Shown: positions 17,888-25,961, counted from the first letter of the stretch. The stretch: DNA of 64,000 nt from Lachnoclostridium sp. An14 (GCF_002160755.1 NZ_NFLE01000010.1:1-64000); one strand, 5' to 3'. Notes: generated by a model not told the origin, from the letters alone. Translations and numbers: made by a program.

Positions 17888-19098
17888 ACCTCTCCTCCTT
17901 TCAGATACTCGTACATCACCCTGGCTCCGTCACAGATGTGGAGAATGGAGGCGAATTCCTTCCGGTTGTGAGAAATTCCCTTCATACAGGGGATGAACAC
18001 CATCCCGGTATCGCAGATCGCGGCGAAGGACATGGCGTCGTGACCGGCCCCGCTGACCATCCGGCGGCTGCTGATCCCCAGCCGTCTGGCGGCCTGTTCC
18101 AGCCCGTTCTGCACCTGAGCGCTCATGTCGATGGGGGGAATGTCGCTGAGTTTCTCCTCCAGATATTCGATTCCCCGCTTTTCACAGATCTGTTTCGCCC
18201 GCTCCCGCAGGGTTTTCTCCATACGGTCCAGGCTGGCGTTTTCAATGCCCCGGATGTCCACGCCCAGCTCCACTTCCCCGGGGATTACGTTCAGGGCGTT
18301 GGGATAGTTGTTCACCACGCCTACGGTGGCCACAGACTGGTAAGCCGCCTCCTTGTTGCCGATCCGCTCCAGCTCCAGAATGATCTCCGAGGCCGCGCAC
18401 ATGGCATCGTTTCTCATTCCCATGGGCGTCGCTCCGGAGTGCTCCGCCATGCCCCGCAGGTACAGCTTAAACCGTCTCGGGCCGGCGATGGTCTGGACAA
18501 TGCCCACGGAGGTTCCCGACTCCTCCAGCACCTTTCCCTGCTCGATGTGCAGCTCCACATACTGGCGCACGCCGGAAATTCTCGCCGGATGGAGATTCAG
18601 GTTCCGTTTCCGGAAAATCTGTTCCAGAAGCTCTCCCTCCTTGGACGCCAGACCCCCGATGTCCTGCTTGTAAATCTCCCTGGTGATCAGGCCGCTGCCT
18701 ATGGTGCAGCACCCGAAGTTGCTGGATTCCTCGCAGCGGAACGCCCCCACCCGAATGGGCAGTTTCAGTCCGTCCTCCCTCGCCCATTTTAAGATCATCA
18801 GACCCGCGATGATTCCGGCCACGCCGTCGTAGCGGCCGCCTTCAATCACGGAGTCCAGATGGGAGCCGATCAGACAGTACTCCCGGTCCGGCTGATTCAT
18901 CACGTAGGTATTTCCCACCTCGTCCACTTCTACCTGGCAGTGGAGTTCCTCGCCGATCTTCGCAAACATTTCGTGCATCTGATCTTCCTGTTTCGTGTAC
19001 CCCAGCCTTGTTACCCCGCCGTTTTCCGTACTGCCGATGTCATAAAAGCAGTCAAACAGCCTTTCGCAATATTGGATGTCCGCAATGCCATGTTCCAT
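17884..19098 (-). CDS. M20 amidohydrolase, probable N-carbamoyl-L-aspartate hydrolase (ureidosuccinase)
   Basis: A 404-residue M20-family Zn hydrolase of the allantoate amidohydrolase / N-carbamoyl-amino-acid hydrolase branch. Metal and catalytic residues are visible: His80 (GSHLDS), Asp91 (GGRYDGVAG), Glu123-Glu124, His184 (ELHIEQG) and the late GISHNRKEF. The start at 19098 follows AGGAGGAGATGG. As first gene of the operon, coupled to dihydroorotase, its best substrate is N-carbamoyl-L-aspartate, giving aspartate, CO2 and ammonia. Allantoate is an alternative from family alone, but no purine catabolic genes are present. Confidence 0.85.
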   Translation of the reverse strand: MEHGIADIQYCERLFDCFYDIGSTENGGVTRLGYTKQEDQMHEMFAKIGEELHCQVEVDEVGNTYVMNQPDREYCLIGSHLDSVIEGGRYDGVAGIIAGLMILKWAREDGLKLPIRVGAFRCEESSNFGCCTIGSGLITREIYKQDIGGLASKEGELLEQIFRKRNLNLHPARISGVRQYVELHIEQGKVLEESGTSVGIVQTIAGPRRFKLYLRGMAEHSGATPMGMRNDAMCAASEIILELERIGNKEAAYQSVATVGVVNNYPNALNVIPGEVELGVDIRGIENASLDRMEKTLRERAKQICEKRGIEYLEEKLSDIPPIDMSAQVQNGLEQAARRLGISSRRMVSGAGHDAMSFAAICDTGMVFIPCMKGISHNRKEFASILHICDGARVMYEYLKGGEV

Positions 19099-19185
19099 TT
19101 GCCATCTCCTCCTTTCTGCCTTCATTGTAGTGGAGAGGCCGCCTGTTTTCCATGTCTGGCCAGCCAAGGTTGCGCTCGCATACTT

Positions 19186-19199
19186 TGTCCAAATACACA
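19186..19199. promoter_or_regulatory. Candidate PucR operator upstream of the orotate operon
   Basis: TGTCCAAATACACA lies about 88 bases before the first operon gene and matches 10 of 14 positions of TGTCCATTTGAACA (20674-20687) between the two regulator genes. Both are imperfect dyads of the form TGTNN-N4-NNACA. The role is inferred from sharing and position. Confidence 0.35.
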
Positions 19200-19269
19200 A
19201 AAATCCGTCATATTCCCCATATTTTTTATCACAAGCGACGAAAATGACCGTGGGACGCGAACCGTCAGC

Positions 19270-19334
19270 GCCGCAGCGCGCACTTGTGCCGGGGGCTTTG
19301 TGTCATAGAACACGCCGTTCTCATGGCGCAAAAA
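19270..19334 (+). repeat. Dispersed intergenic repeat, copy 3 (3' half)
   Basis: Shows the family 3' half: GCGCGCAC, GCCGGGGGCTTTGTGTCATAG and the paired arm GTTCTCATGGCGCAAAAA. Its terminal A-run is also the T-tract (minus strand) of the regulator terminator that follows. Confidence 0.6.
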
Positions 19335-19361
19335 TGCAGCATGGGGTTATCGCCATGCTGC
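19330..19361 (-). terminator. Terminator of the first PucR-type regulator
   Basis: On the minus strand GCAGCATGG, an 8-base loop and CCATGCTGC are followed by TTTTT. It lies 20 bases after the regulator stop codon. Confidence 0.8.
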
Positions 19362-19380
19362 ACCGTATTCCGGACGATTC

Positions 19381-20559
19381 CTATTTGTCCCGGTTCATTT
19401 TTAAGGCCAAAACGGACAGATACAGCCGGAAATTGTCATCCGGGTTTTTTAGCTCCAGCCCCGTCAGCTCCTGGACCCGGTTTAACCGGTACTTTACCGT
19501 ATTTTTGTGGGTATACATCTGCTCTGCCACCCGGTCCATGCTGGCTCCGCACTCATAATAGGCGATCAGCGTGTCCAGAAGTTCCTGGTTCCGGATCCCA
19601 TCCAGAATATCGGTAAACACGTTTTTCGTCTCAGAAACCAGGATCTTTTCCAGCTCACAGAAGGGTTCCAGTTTCTTATAGAAGTGAAGGTACTGATCGG
19701 CAAACAGACGGTTTCCCACGTTCATCGCCTTAAAGGAAAGGCTGTAGGTGTCCCGGATCCCCTTCAGGCCCCGCTTGACCGGCCCCACGCCGCAGGAAAC
19801 CTTTTGCCCTTCGATTTTCCGCATCCGCCTGACGCGGGTTTCCTCCAGCTCCGTTTCCAGGTACTGTTCCAGCAGCCGTTCTTCCTCCCCTTCCACCAAC
19901 AGCAGCAGCCCTTTCTTCAGGCGGATGATGTAGCAGCCATGGATGGCCCTGCTGTCCATCATGTACCGCTGGAGCGCCTGGCACCAAAAGTGCATGGTCT
20001 TTTTCTCCTGTTCCGTGGGAGTGTATTTTTTCCGGAAGTTGAAGATCACTGCGGCAAAATAATTTTCATCTACCGCCAGCCCGAACAGTTTCCCTCTCTC
20101 CACCATGAGGATTTCGTCCGTGTAATTTTCGTATATGATGTCCCCGATGTATTTTTCCAGGATGGAGGCGGTGTTTTCCTCCTCAAAAAGCAGGTTCATA
20201 ATGTTGATCAGAAGGTCGATGTAGGGAAGGTGAAACGGAATTTCCAAAATGGGAAGGCCGCAGTGATCCGCGGTTTTCTTCACCGTCTCGGAAATTTCGT
20301 CCACATACTGGCCCGTTTTTACCGCCACGCAGCAGCAGGTATCCGCCAGATCCTCGATCAGCCGGCACTGGGCCTCCTCGCTTTTGCGCACGGAATAAAA
20401 ACTGGTGATCAGAAAATCATTTCCCTTCAGCCACCGCTTGATGTCCGGCACCTCCATCACCGTCACGTGCTCTACTTTCCTCTGAAGACCTGTCTCCCCT
20501 GCGACTACGCGGATGCCCTTAAACGCCGGCAGATGGAGCAGATCGCTTACCTTCGCCAT
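19381..20559 (-). CDS. PucR-family transcriptional regulator
   Basis: A 392-residue regulator with an N-terminal PucR sensor domain (about residues 5-125, with VEVPDI-like VMEVPDIKRWLKGNDFLIT), a central GGDEF-like segment, and a C-terminal HTH of the PucR/CdaR type (ASMDRVAEQMYTHKNTVKYR, near residue 345). PucR proteins control purine and pyrimidine catabolism in several bacteria. It lies directly upstream of the nine-gene operon on the same strand, separated by its own terminator, and is the most likely activator of it. Confidence 0.88.
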   Translation of the reverse strand: MAKVSDLLHLPAFKGIRVVAGETGLQRKVEHVTVMEVPDIKRWLKGNDFLITSFYSVRKSEEAQCRLIEDLADTCCCVAVKTGQYVDEISETVKKTADHCGLPILEIPFHLPYIDLLINIMNLLFEEENTASILEKYIGDIIYENYTDEILMVERGKLFGLAVDENYFAAVIFNFRKKYTPTEQEKKTMHFWCQALQRYMMDSRAIHGCYIIRLKKGLLLLVEGEEERLLEQYLETELEETRVRRMRKIEGQKVSCGVGPVKRGLKGIRDTYSLSFKAMNVGNRLFADQYLHFYKKLEPFCELEKILVSETKNVFTDILDGIRNQELLDTLIAYYECGASMDRVAEQMYTHKNTVKYRLNRVQELTGLELKNPDDNFRLYLSVLALKMNRDK

Positions 20560-20673
20560 CTCCTGTTCCCCCTATTTTTTCCTAATGTACTTGGAGACCT
20601 TTATTATATTCATTTTGAAACGATTTTCAACTCTTTTTTCTTGTTTTTTCAGACAAATTTTTTCTCTGAATTT

Positions 20674-20687
20674 TGTCCATTTGAACA
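20674..20687. promoter_or_regulatory. Candidate PucR operator between the divergent regulators
   Basis: TGTCCATTTGAACA is a near-perfect dyad (TGTCC / GAACA with one mismatch). It lies 17 bases before the -35 of the plus-strand regulator and shares 10 of 14 positions with the site upstream of the operon. Confidence 0.4.
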
Positions 20688-20703
20688 GACTTTTTTCCTC
20701 TCA

Positions 20704-20732
20704 TTGACTTTGCCGGGAAAAAGGGATAGTAT
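20704..20732 (+). promoter_or_regulatory. Sigma-A promoter of the second regulator
   Basis: TTGACT (20704-20709), 17 bases, TAGTAT (20727-20732), about 60 bases before the ATG. Confidence 0.55.
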
Positions 20733-20790
20733 AGTGCTTTCCCAATACGGTTCTGGGTACATTCAGCTGTTTTTAAGGAGGTTATGGTTT

Positions 20791-21606
20791 ATGAACAAGA
20801 ACAACGCCAACATTTCTCTTTCCTCTTACTTTAACGACATCGTCATCCATTATTATGAGGATACGGATCTTATGGAATCCATCGGAAAAAACCTGGGAGT
20901 GGACGTGAAACAGGACTTTTTCCTGGCCCTGTCCTTCCTCTACCCGTCGGACGTGGTAGTATCCTACGAGGAAAAATGCGCACTGAAAGCGATTCTGCAG
21001 CCGTTGATTTCCTACGGCCCCATAAACCGCTCCATTGACTCTCCTCAATTTATCCTGTGCGACAAAGGCGTGGCCCTCATTCTGGCCGCCCACACCAAGG
21101 AAGAACTCTCCGCGGTCACCTCGGCCGTCTGTGAGAAAGCCCTGGAGTTTCTCGGCGAGCAGCTGCCCGGCGCCTTCATCCGCATCGGCATCGGCACCAT
21201 CGAAACCAGCCTGCTCGGCATTGAGCGCACGTACCAGAACAGCCTGAAAGCGGTGAACGCCGGAGAGAAGTTTAAGAAAGAGCGGCGGGTGCTGGATTTC
21301 CTGGGAATGGAGATTTACAGCGCCATCAACGCCATGGTACTGGCCTACGGCCACACCCTCATCAGCACAATCCTGTTGCAGATGACCGAGGACGAGCAGA
21401 AAATCCTGGGAAAATACTATAAATGCAAGGAAGAAATCCCCACGGTGGCCTCCGCCCTGTCCATCAGCGAACAGGATGTGGAGGACGCTTTAAGAAAAAT
21501 CAAGAAAAAAACCGGCCTGGACGTCAATGACACCGAGGACAACTTCAAGCTCCATTTCGTCATGATCGCCAAGCGGGTACTGGAAAAGGAGAAACGGCGC
21601 CGGTAA
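20791..21606 (+). CDS. PucR/CdaR-type regulator lacking the sensor domain
   Basis: A 271-residue protein consisting of a GGDEF-like segment and a C-terminal PucR/CdaR-type HTH (PTVASALSISEQDVEDALRK near residue 220), without the N-terminal PucR sensor domain of its neighbour. The ATG at 20791 follows AAGGAGG at 9 bases; the same frame stays open far upstream but that stretch is the antisense of the divergent regulator. Divergent pairing with the full-length regulator suggests joint control of the orotate operon. Confidence 0.75.
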   Translation: MNKNNANISLSSYFNDIVIHYYEDTDLMESIGKNLGVDVKQDFFLALSFLYPSDVVVSYEEKCALKAILQPLISYGPINRSIDSPQFILCDKGVALILAAHTKEELSAVTSAVCEKALEFLGEQLPGAFIRIGIGTIETSLLGIERTYQNSLKAVNAGEKFKKERRVLDFLGMEIYSAINAMVLAYGHTLISTILLQMTEDEQKILGKYYKCKEEIPTVASALSISEQDVEDALRKIKKKTGLDVNDTEDNFKLHFVMIAKRVLEKEKRRR

Positions 21607-21610
21607 GGCC

Positions 21611-21706
21611 CGCAGCGCACACCCGCCACGGAGCGCGGCTGCGCTGACTGCCGTTTCCCATGGGCACCCCTCCGCCGGAAATGTTTGCCTATGGGAAACG
21701 GCGTTT
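21611..21706 (+). repeat. Dispersed intergenic repeat, copy 4
   Basis: Blocks in family order: GCGCACACCCG, CGGAGCGCGGCTGCG, CTGCCGTTTCCCATG, CCCCTCCGCCGG and a TGCCTATGGGAAACGG arm. Here the arms have become a long hairpin that doubles as terminator. Confidence 0.6.
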
Positions 21707-21708
21707 TT
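21650..21708 (+). terminator. Terminator of the second regulator, made from the repeat
   Basis: GCCGTTTCCCATGGGCA pairs with TGCCTATGGGAAACGGC (one mismatch) and is followed by TTTTT. The whole hairpin lies inside repeat copy 4. Confidence 0.75.
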
Positions 21709-21715
21709 CGATATA

Positions 21716-21764
21716 AAAATCCCACGGACTCCAGGTTATGAAACCCTGAAGTCCGTGGGATTTT
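21716..21764. terminator. Bidirectional terminator
   Basis: AAAATCCCACGGACT pairs with AGTCCGTGGGATTTT around an inner CAGG/CCTG stem. It serves the plus-strand regulator and the minus-strand hydrolase. Confidence 0.8.
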
Positions 21765-21819
21765 CTATGCTTTTCCTGCTTTCCTGAAACCATCTGCCCC
21801 ACTGTTTCGCAGCTCGTTT

Positions 21820-22956
21820 TTACAGGGAGCCGCGGAAAAATTCCGCCAGACGGTCAAAGGGAATCTTATTTTCATCATCGTAGAGATCCACATGGTTGGC
21901 CTCCGGGATGATCCACAGCTCCTTCTGGCCGGTCACCGCCTCGTAGGCAGCCTCGCTAATGGGGCGGGTCTCCGCGTTTTCTCCGGCCATAAAGAGGACG
22001 GGCTGGCTGAGCTTGTCCAGGTGATTTAAGAGCTGGAAGTTATAAAAGGCCAGATTGCTGGTGGTGGTAAAGCCGCCCAGGGCCCTGGGGTGATGGCCCC
22101 GCTCCAGGCCGTAAAAGCTGTAAAACTCTGCCCAGATCCCCTCCAGCCCCTCCGGGATCTCCTCCGTGGGCTCCTCCGGGTAGGTGGGCAGGTACTGGGG
22201 CTTACCTTCGTCCACGTCGGCCCATCTCTGCGCCCCCAGAGCGGCCATCGTCTCCGCCCACTGCTCCCGGTCCAGTCCCTCACCGGAAACGCTGACATCA
22301 AACAAGCTGGCGGTGGCCACCGCCTGAATCCTGGCGTCCACCTGGGCCGCCGCCAGGGCAAAGCCGCCGCTGCCGCAGATTCCCACGGCGCCGATCCGCT
22401 CCCGGTCCACGTATTCCAGCGTTCCCAAATAGTCCACACCGGCGCTGAAATCCTCGGTGAAAATGTCCGGGGAGGACACGTGCCTGGGTTCTCCGCCGCT
22501 CTCCCCGTTAAAGGAGGGATCGAAGGCCAGGACCACAAATCCTCGCTTTGCCAGCTCGTTGGCGTAGACGCCGGGGCCCTGTTCCTTTACACCGCCGTAG
22601 GGAGGGCCGATGACGATGGCGGGATAGTCCCGGGTCTCGTCCAGCTCCTTCGCCCGGTACAGATCGCCGGAGAGGGAAATCCCGTAGCGGTTTTCATAGG
22701 TCACCGCCGTCCGCTCCACCGTTTCGTCCAGGTCAAATATGTAATGCTCCTCCCCGGCCGTCTGCCCGTCAGGCGTACCGGTCTCTGTTTCCTCCTCTTT
22801 CGCCGGTTGGGAAGACGTTTCTTCCCCTGTCTTAACGGCCGCCTCCGTCCCCGCAGTCTCCGGGGCCGTCTCCTGTCCGCCGCGGCCCCCGCAGCCCCAC
22901 AGGCCGGCCGTCATGGCCAATGCCGCCGCCAGGATCATAATTTTCGTTTTTCTCAT
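21820..22956 (-). CDS. Alpha/beta hydrolase lipoprotein
   Basis: A 378-residue protein with a lipoprotein signal peptide (lipobox LWGCGG, Cys22) and a low-complexity linker to about residue 70, then an alpha/beta hydrolase domain. The nucleophile elbow is GICGSGGFAL, and the C-terminal ANHVDLYDD supplies the histidine. The catalytic domain closely matches the cytoplasmic hydrolase at 24551-25492 (shared PYGGVKEQGP and GGEPRHVSSPD). It is probably a surface-anchored esterase; the substrate is unknown. RBS GAGGAGG precedes the ATG. Confidence 0.83.
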   Translation of the reverse strand: MRKTKIMILAAALAMTAGLWGCGGRGGQETAPETAGTEAAVKTGEETSSQPAKEEETETGTPDGQTAGEEHYIFDLDETVERTAVTYENRYGISLSGDLYRAKELDETRDYPAIVIGPPYGGVKEQGPGVYANELAKRGFVVLAFDPSFNGESGGEPRHVSSPDIFTEDFSAGVDYLGTLEYVDRERIGAVGICGSGGFALAAAQVDARIQAVATASLFDVSVSGEGLDREQWAETMAALGAQRWADVDEGKPQYLPTYPEEPTEEIPEGLEGIWAEFYSFYGLERGHHPRALGGFTTTSNLAFYNFQLLNHLDKLSQPVLFMAGENAETRPISEAAYEAVTGQKELWIIPEANHVDLYDDENKIPFDRLAEFFRGSL

Positions 22957-23093
22957 TTTGTTCCTCCTCTATTTCTCAATTTGTCTCTATTTTGAGCGCC
23001 AAAACCGGCTGCGGTCTCTCCAGCCATTCCCTTTCGCGCCAACTGTGTGCCAATCGCAGGCTCCAGACCTTCCTGCCATCCGGAACCGCCCCG

Positions 23094-23960
23094 TCACAGG
23101 CTTGTGAGCACCGGATGTTCCAGATAGCCGTACACCCGCCTCACCTCGCTCACCTTCCGGGTGTCCAGCATGGACGGACATCCCAGATCCAGGGCTTTGA
23201 TCCGTTCCATATCCTCCCCGTCCAGGGCAAAATCCCAGATTCCCAGATTTTCCCGCATTCGCTCCGGGTGGACAGATTTTGGGATCACGATCACTCCCTG
23301 CTGGACGTTCCAGCGGAGAATGACCTGGGCGGGAGTTTTCCCGTATTTCCCAGCGATCTCCTGAAACACCGGCTCGGTAAACATCCCCTTCATTCCTTCC
23401 GCGAAGGGCGCCCACGCCTGGGGCTGCACTCCCAGCTCCCTCATCAGGTCCAGCTCCTCCTCCCGCTGATAGTGGGGATGGCGCTCAATCTGGTTGATCT
23501 GAGGGGTGACCGTCACGTTTTTGCACAGGTCCAGCAGACGGTCCGGAAGGAAGTTGCAGACTCCGATGGCCCGGATTTTGCCTTCCCTGTAAAGCTCCTC
23601 CATCGCCCGCCAGGAGCCGTAATAATCGCCGAAAGGCATATGGATGAGGTAGAGATCCAGATAATCCAGCCCCAGCTTTTCTAAGGACTGGAAAAAGGCG
23701 GCCTTGGTGGCCTCGTAGCCCATCTGATGGATGTAGGCCTTGGTGGTGATAAAAAACTCTTCCCGGCTCACGTTCCACTGCCGGATGGCCCGTCCTACGG
23801 CCTCCTCGTTTCCGTAGGAGCTGGCCGTGTCGATCAGGCGGTATCCCGCGCCGATGGCCTCCGCCACAGCCTGTTCACACTGAGTTTCATCCGTCACCTG
23901 AAATACTCCAAAGCCCTCCATGGGCATTTCCACACCGTTGTTTAACCGGATGGTTTCCAT
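23094..23960 (-). CDS. Aldo/keto reductase
   Basis: A 288-residue NADPH-dependent oxidoreductase with the AKR barrel. The catalytic tetrad is visible: GYRLIDTASSYGNE holds Asp and Tyr, the Lys is in FFITTKAYIH, and the His is in LYLIHMPFGD. Late NADPH-binding IPKSVHPERMREN is present. It is preceded by the cyclophilin-like lipoprotein gene 3 bases away and belongs to the hydrolase cluster; the carbonyl substrate is unknown. Confidence 0.92.
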   Translation of the reverse strand: METIRLNNGVEMPMEGFGVFQVTDETQCEQAVAEAIGAGYRLIDTASSYGNEEAVGRAIRQWNVSREEFFITTKAYIHQMGYEATKAAFFQSLEKLGLDYLDLYLIHMPFGDYYGSWRAMEELYREGKIRAIGVCNFLPDRLLDLCKNVTVTPQINQIERHPHYQREEELDLMRELGVQPQAWAPFAEGMKGMFTEPVFQEIAGKYGKTPAQVILRWNVQQGVIVIPKSVHPERMRENLGIWDFALDGEDMERIKALDLGCPSMLDTRKVSEVRRVYGYLEHPVLTSL

Positions 23961-23963
23961 GAT

Positions 23964-24536
23964 TTACCTCCCTTCACCTTCTGTTTCCACAGCGGATACC
24001 GTGAGAGTCCCCGCCAGTCTGGAAATATTTTCTCCCCCAGAAACGGCCGTCCCCAGTCCGTACAGGCTGCCGTTTGGGCTGCACGGGGCGTAAAACAGCA
24101 CCACGTCCCCCCAGGGGGCGTAGTAGGCCAGAGAACCTGTCTCCCCGCCGCTTAAGGGCGTGTTTTCCGTGTCCAGCCTCTCCGGCGGGTAAAAGGTGAT
24201 CTCGTTGCTGCTGAAGGGCTGGGCCTCCACCGTCAGCGGAAGCTGGCCGTACAGCTGGCGGGCCGCCCCGCTGCCGTTCAACTCAAAAATGACTTCATAC
24301 TCTGAAGATGCTACCGATAATTTCATAACCGTCTCCTCTCCGCCTTCCGCCCTTTCCTCCGGGGCGCTTTCTGATTCCGCCTGGGACGGGATCTGTTCCG
24401 CAGGTTTTGCCGTTTCTGTCATTTCCGCTGCCTTCGCCGTCTCCGCCGCAGACACATTTTCCCATGCGCCCATTCCGCCGCAGCCGGCGGCGCAGATCCC
24501 AAGGACTGCCGCCGCCCACATTCCGATCTGATTCAT
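23964..24536 (-). CDS. Cyclophilin-like fold lipoprotein
   Basis: A 190-residue protein. The N-terminus is a lipoprotein signal (ICAAGCGG), followed by an Ala/Glu-rich linker, and then a domain from about residue 75 that resembles the bacterial cyclophilin-like family (VIFELNGSGAARQLYGQLP, then YYAPWGDVVLFY). The start at 24536 is preferred because AAAGGAG lies just before it; an ATG 18 bases upstream overlaps the preceding stop. The function of such domains is not settled. It sits between the cytoplasmic hydrolase and the aldo/keto reductase. Confidence 0.7.
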   Translation of the reverse strand: MNQIGMWAAAVLGICAAGCGGMGAWENVSAAETAKAAEMTETAKPAEQIPSQAESESAPEERAEGGEETVMKLSVASSEYEVIFELNGSGAARQLYGQLPLTVEAQPFSSNEITFYPPERLDTENTPLSGGETGSLAYYAPWGDVVLFYAPCSPNGSLYGLGTAVSGGENISRLAGTLTVSAVETEGEGR

Positions 24537-24550
24537 AAGGTTCTCCTTTC

Positions 24551-25492
24551 TCATCCAAGGCTTTCCCGGAAAAATCCTTCGATTTCGTCAAAGGGGATCT
24601 TGGCCCTGTCGTCATAAAGATCCACGTGATTGCAGTCCGGCACCACCGCCATGCGTTTCGGCTCCCGGGCGCGCTCATAGGCCATATCGCTGAAAAACCG
24701 GCTCTCCGCCTGCTCTCCCACCACAAACAGCACCGGCCGCGGGGAGATCTCGTCTATGTGGTCATTGAGGGAATAATTCATAAAGCTCAGGGCGGAGGTG
24801 GTGGTGAAATTGCCTCTGGCGTTGGGATGGTGGCCCCGCCTGGTGCCGTAGAACTCAAAAAATTCTCTCCAGATGCCCTCCATCCCGTCCGGGATTTCCT
24901 CCGCCGGCTCCTCTGGAAAGGCGGGGAGGTACTCCGGAAATCCTTGTTCCACGTCCTCCCACCGCTTTCTGGAAAGCCGCTCCTTTTCCGCCTGGATCTG
25001 CTCCGGCGTAAGCCCCAGCCGGGCAGCCACGCTCATATCGTACATACTGGCCGTGACCACCGCCTTGATCCTCGTGTCCACCGCCGCCGCGGACAGAGCA
25101 AAGCCGCCGCTGCCGCAGATTCCCACGGCGCCGATCCGCTCCCGGTCCACGAAGGGCAGCAGCCCCAGATAGTCCACACCGGCGCTGATGTTCTCGCTGA
25201 ACAGATCCGGGGAGGACACATGGCGGGGCTCCCCGCCGGACTCTCCCATATAGCAAGGATCAAAGGTTAGGACCACAAAGCCCCGGGCCGCCAGCTCATT
25301 GGCATAGACGGCCGGCCCCTGCTCCTTCACGCCGCCGTAGGGGGCCCCCACCACCAGGGCCATGCGGCGCTCCTCCGGGTTCAGCCCTTTTTCCATATAC
25401 AGATCCCCGGCCAGGGCGATGCCGTACCTGTTTTTCCAGCGGATGTGCCGCCGTTCCACCTGTTCCTTTAAATTGCAGATATAACCGCTCAT
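24551..25492 (-). CDS. Alpha/beta hydrolase, cytoplasmic paralogue
   Basis: A 313-residue alpha/beta hydrolase without signal peptide. Motifs match the lipoprotein paralogue at 21820: APYGGVKEQGPAVYANELA, GESGGEPRHVSSPD and the elbow GICGSGGFAL, with CNHVDLYDD at the C-terminus. AAAGGAG precedes the ATG. Two copies with different cell locations in one cluster suggest the same chemistry on both sides of the membrane. The ester or amide substrate is unknown. Confidence 0.86.
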   Translation of the reverse strand: MSGYICNLKEQVERRHIRWKNRYGIALAGDLYMEKGLNPEERRMALVVGAPYGGVKEQGPAVYANELAARGFVVLTFDPCYMGESGGEPRHVSSPDLFSENISAGVDYLGLLPFVDRERIGAVGICGSGGFALSAAAVDTRIKAVVTASMYDMSVAARLGLTPEQIQAEKERLSRKRWEDVEQGFPEYLPAFPEEPAEEIPDGMEGIWREFFEFYGTRRGHHPNARGNFTTTSALSFMNYSLNDHIDEISPRPVLFVVGEQAESRFFSDMAYERAREPKRMAVVPDCNHVDLYDDRAKIPFDEIEGFFRESLG

Positions 25493-25522
25493 ATTGACGC
25501 TCCTTTCCTGTCCGCCTTTCTT

Positions 25523-25783
25523 TTAAGAATGCCTGGGTGCTTTTCCTCCCCGGCGCTTTTCTTCCGCCGCCCCCTCCACGGAGCGGATCATAAAATCCAC
25601 CGTATCCACCCGCCTCTGGGCCGCGTGGAGGCAGTCCATCAGTTTCTTTCTCTGACTGTTTAAAAGCCGCAGCTGCCCGGCTGTGAAATGCTGCCCGGCG
25701 TACTGGATGTACTGCTCAGCCGCCTGCTCCTCAAACCCGCAGGCCCGAAGGCTCACCTCCAGTTCTTCCCGTTCCTCCTCCAT
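25523..25783 (-). CDS. Small conserved-looking hypothetical protein
   Basis: An 86-residue, highly charged and probably helical protein (MEEEREELEVSLRACGFEEQ start; QLRLLNSQRKKLMDCLHAA in the middle). The start at 25783 follows AAAGGGGTGG. It is first in the hydrolase cluster and divergent from the LysR gene across a LysR-type operator. I recognise no family with certainty. Confidence 0.65.
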   Translation of the reverse strand: MEEEREELEVSLRACGFEEQAAEQYIQYAGQHFTAGQLRLLNSQRKKLMDCLHAAQRRVDTVDFMIRSVEGAAEEKRRGGKAPRHS

Positions 25784-25844
25784 GGAACCACCCCTTTCGT
25801 CTTCTCTTTGATTATAGGTTTTGGGAGTAAAAATTACAAACAGT

Positions 25845-25863
25845 TGATAATCATAGCTTATCA
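25845..25863. promoter_or_regulatory. LysR-type operator dyad
   Basis: TGATAA (25845-25850) and TTATCA (25858-25863) form a perfect dyad with a 7-base centre, just upstream of the LysR gene's -35 and between divergent genes. This is the usual place and shape of a LysR recognition site. Confidence 0.55.
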
Positions 25864-25866
25864 TCG

Positions 25867-25895
25867 TTTACAGGAATGATAAAAGCAGGTATAAT
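25867..25895 (+). promoter_or_regulatory. Sigma-A promoter of the LysR gene
   Basis: TTTACA (25867-25872), 17 bases, TATAAT (25890-25895), next to the dyad at 25845-25863, which suggests autoregulation. Confidence 0.7.
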
Positions 25896-25961
25896 ATCCC
25901 TATCACTTACCAACCACCCTTTTACCAAACGGCCCACAGGGCCCATAAGGAGCGTTTCCAT

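Noticed and set aside
19507-20790. Long plus-strand open frame running into the second PucR-type gene
   Set aside because: It is the antisense of the first PucR regulator. The real gene starts at 20791, where AAGGAGG and a promoter are found.
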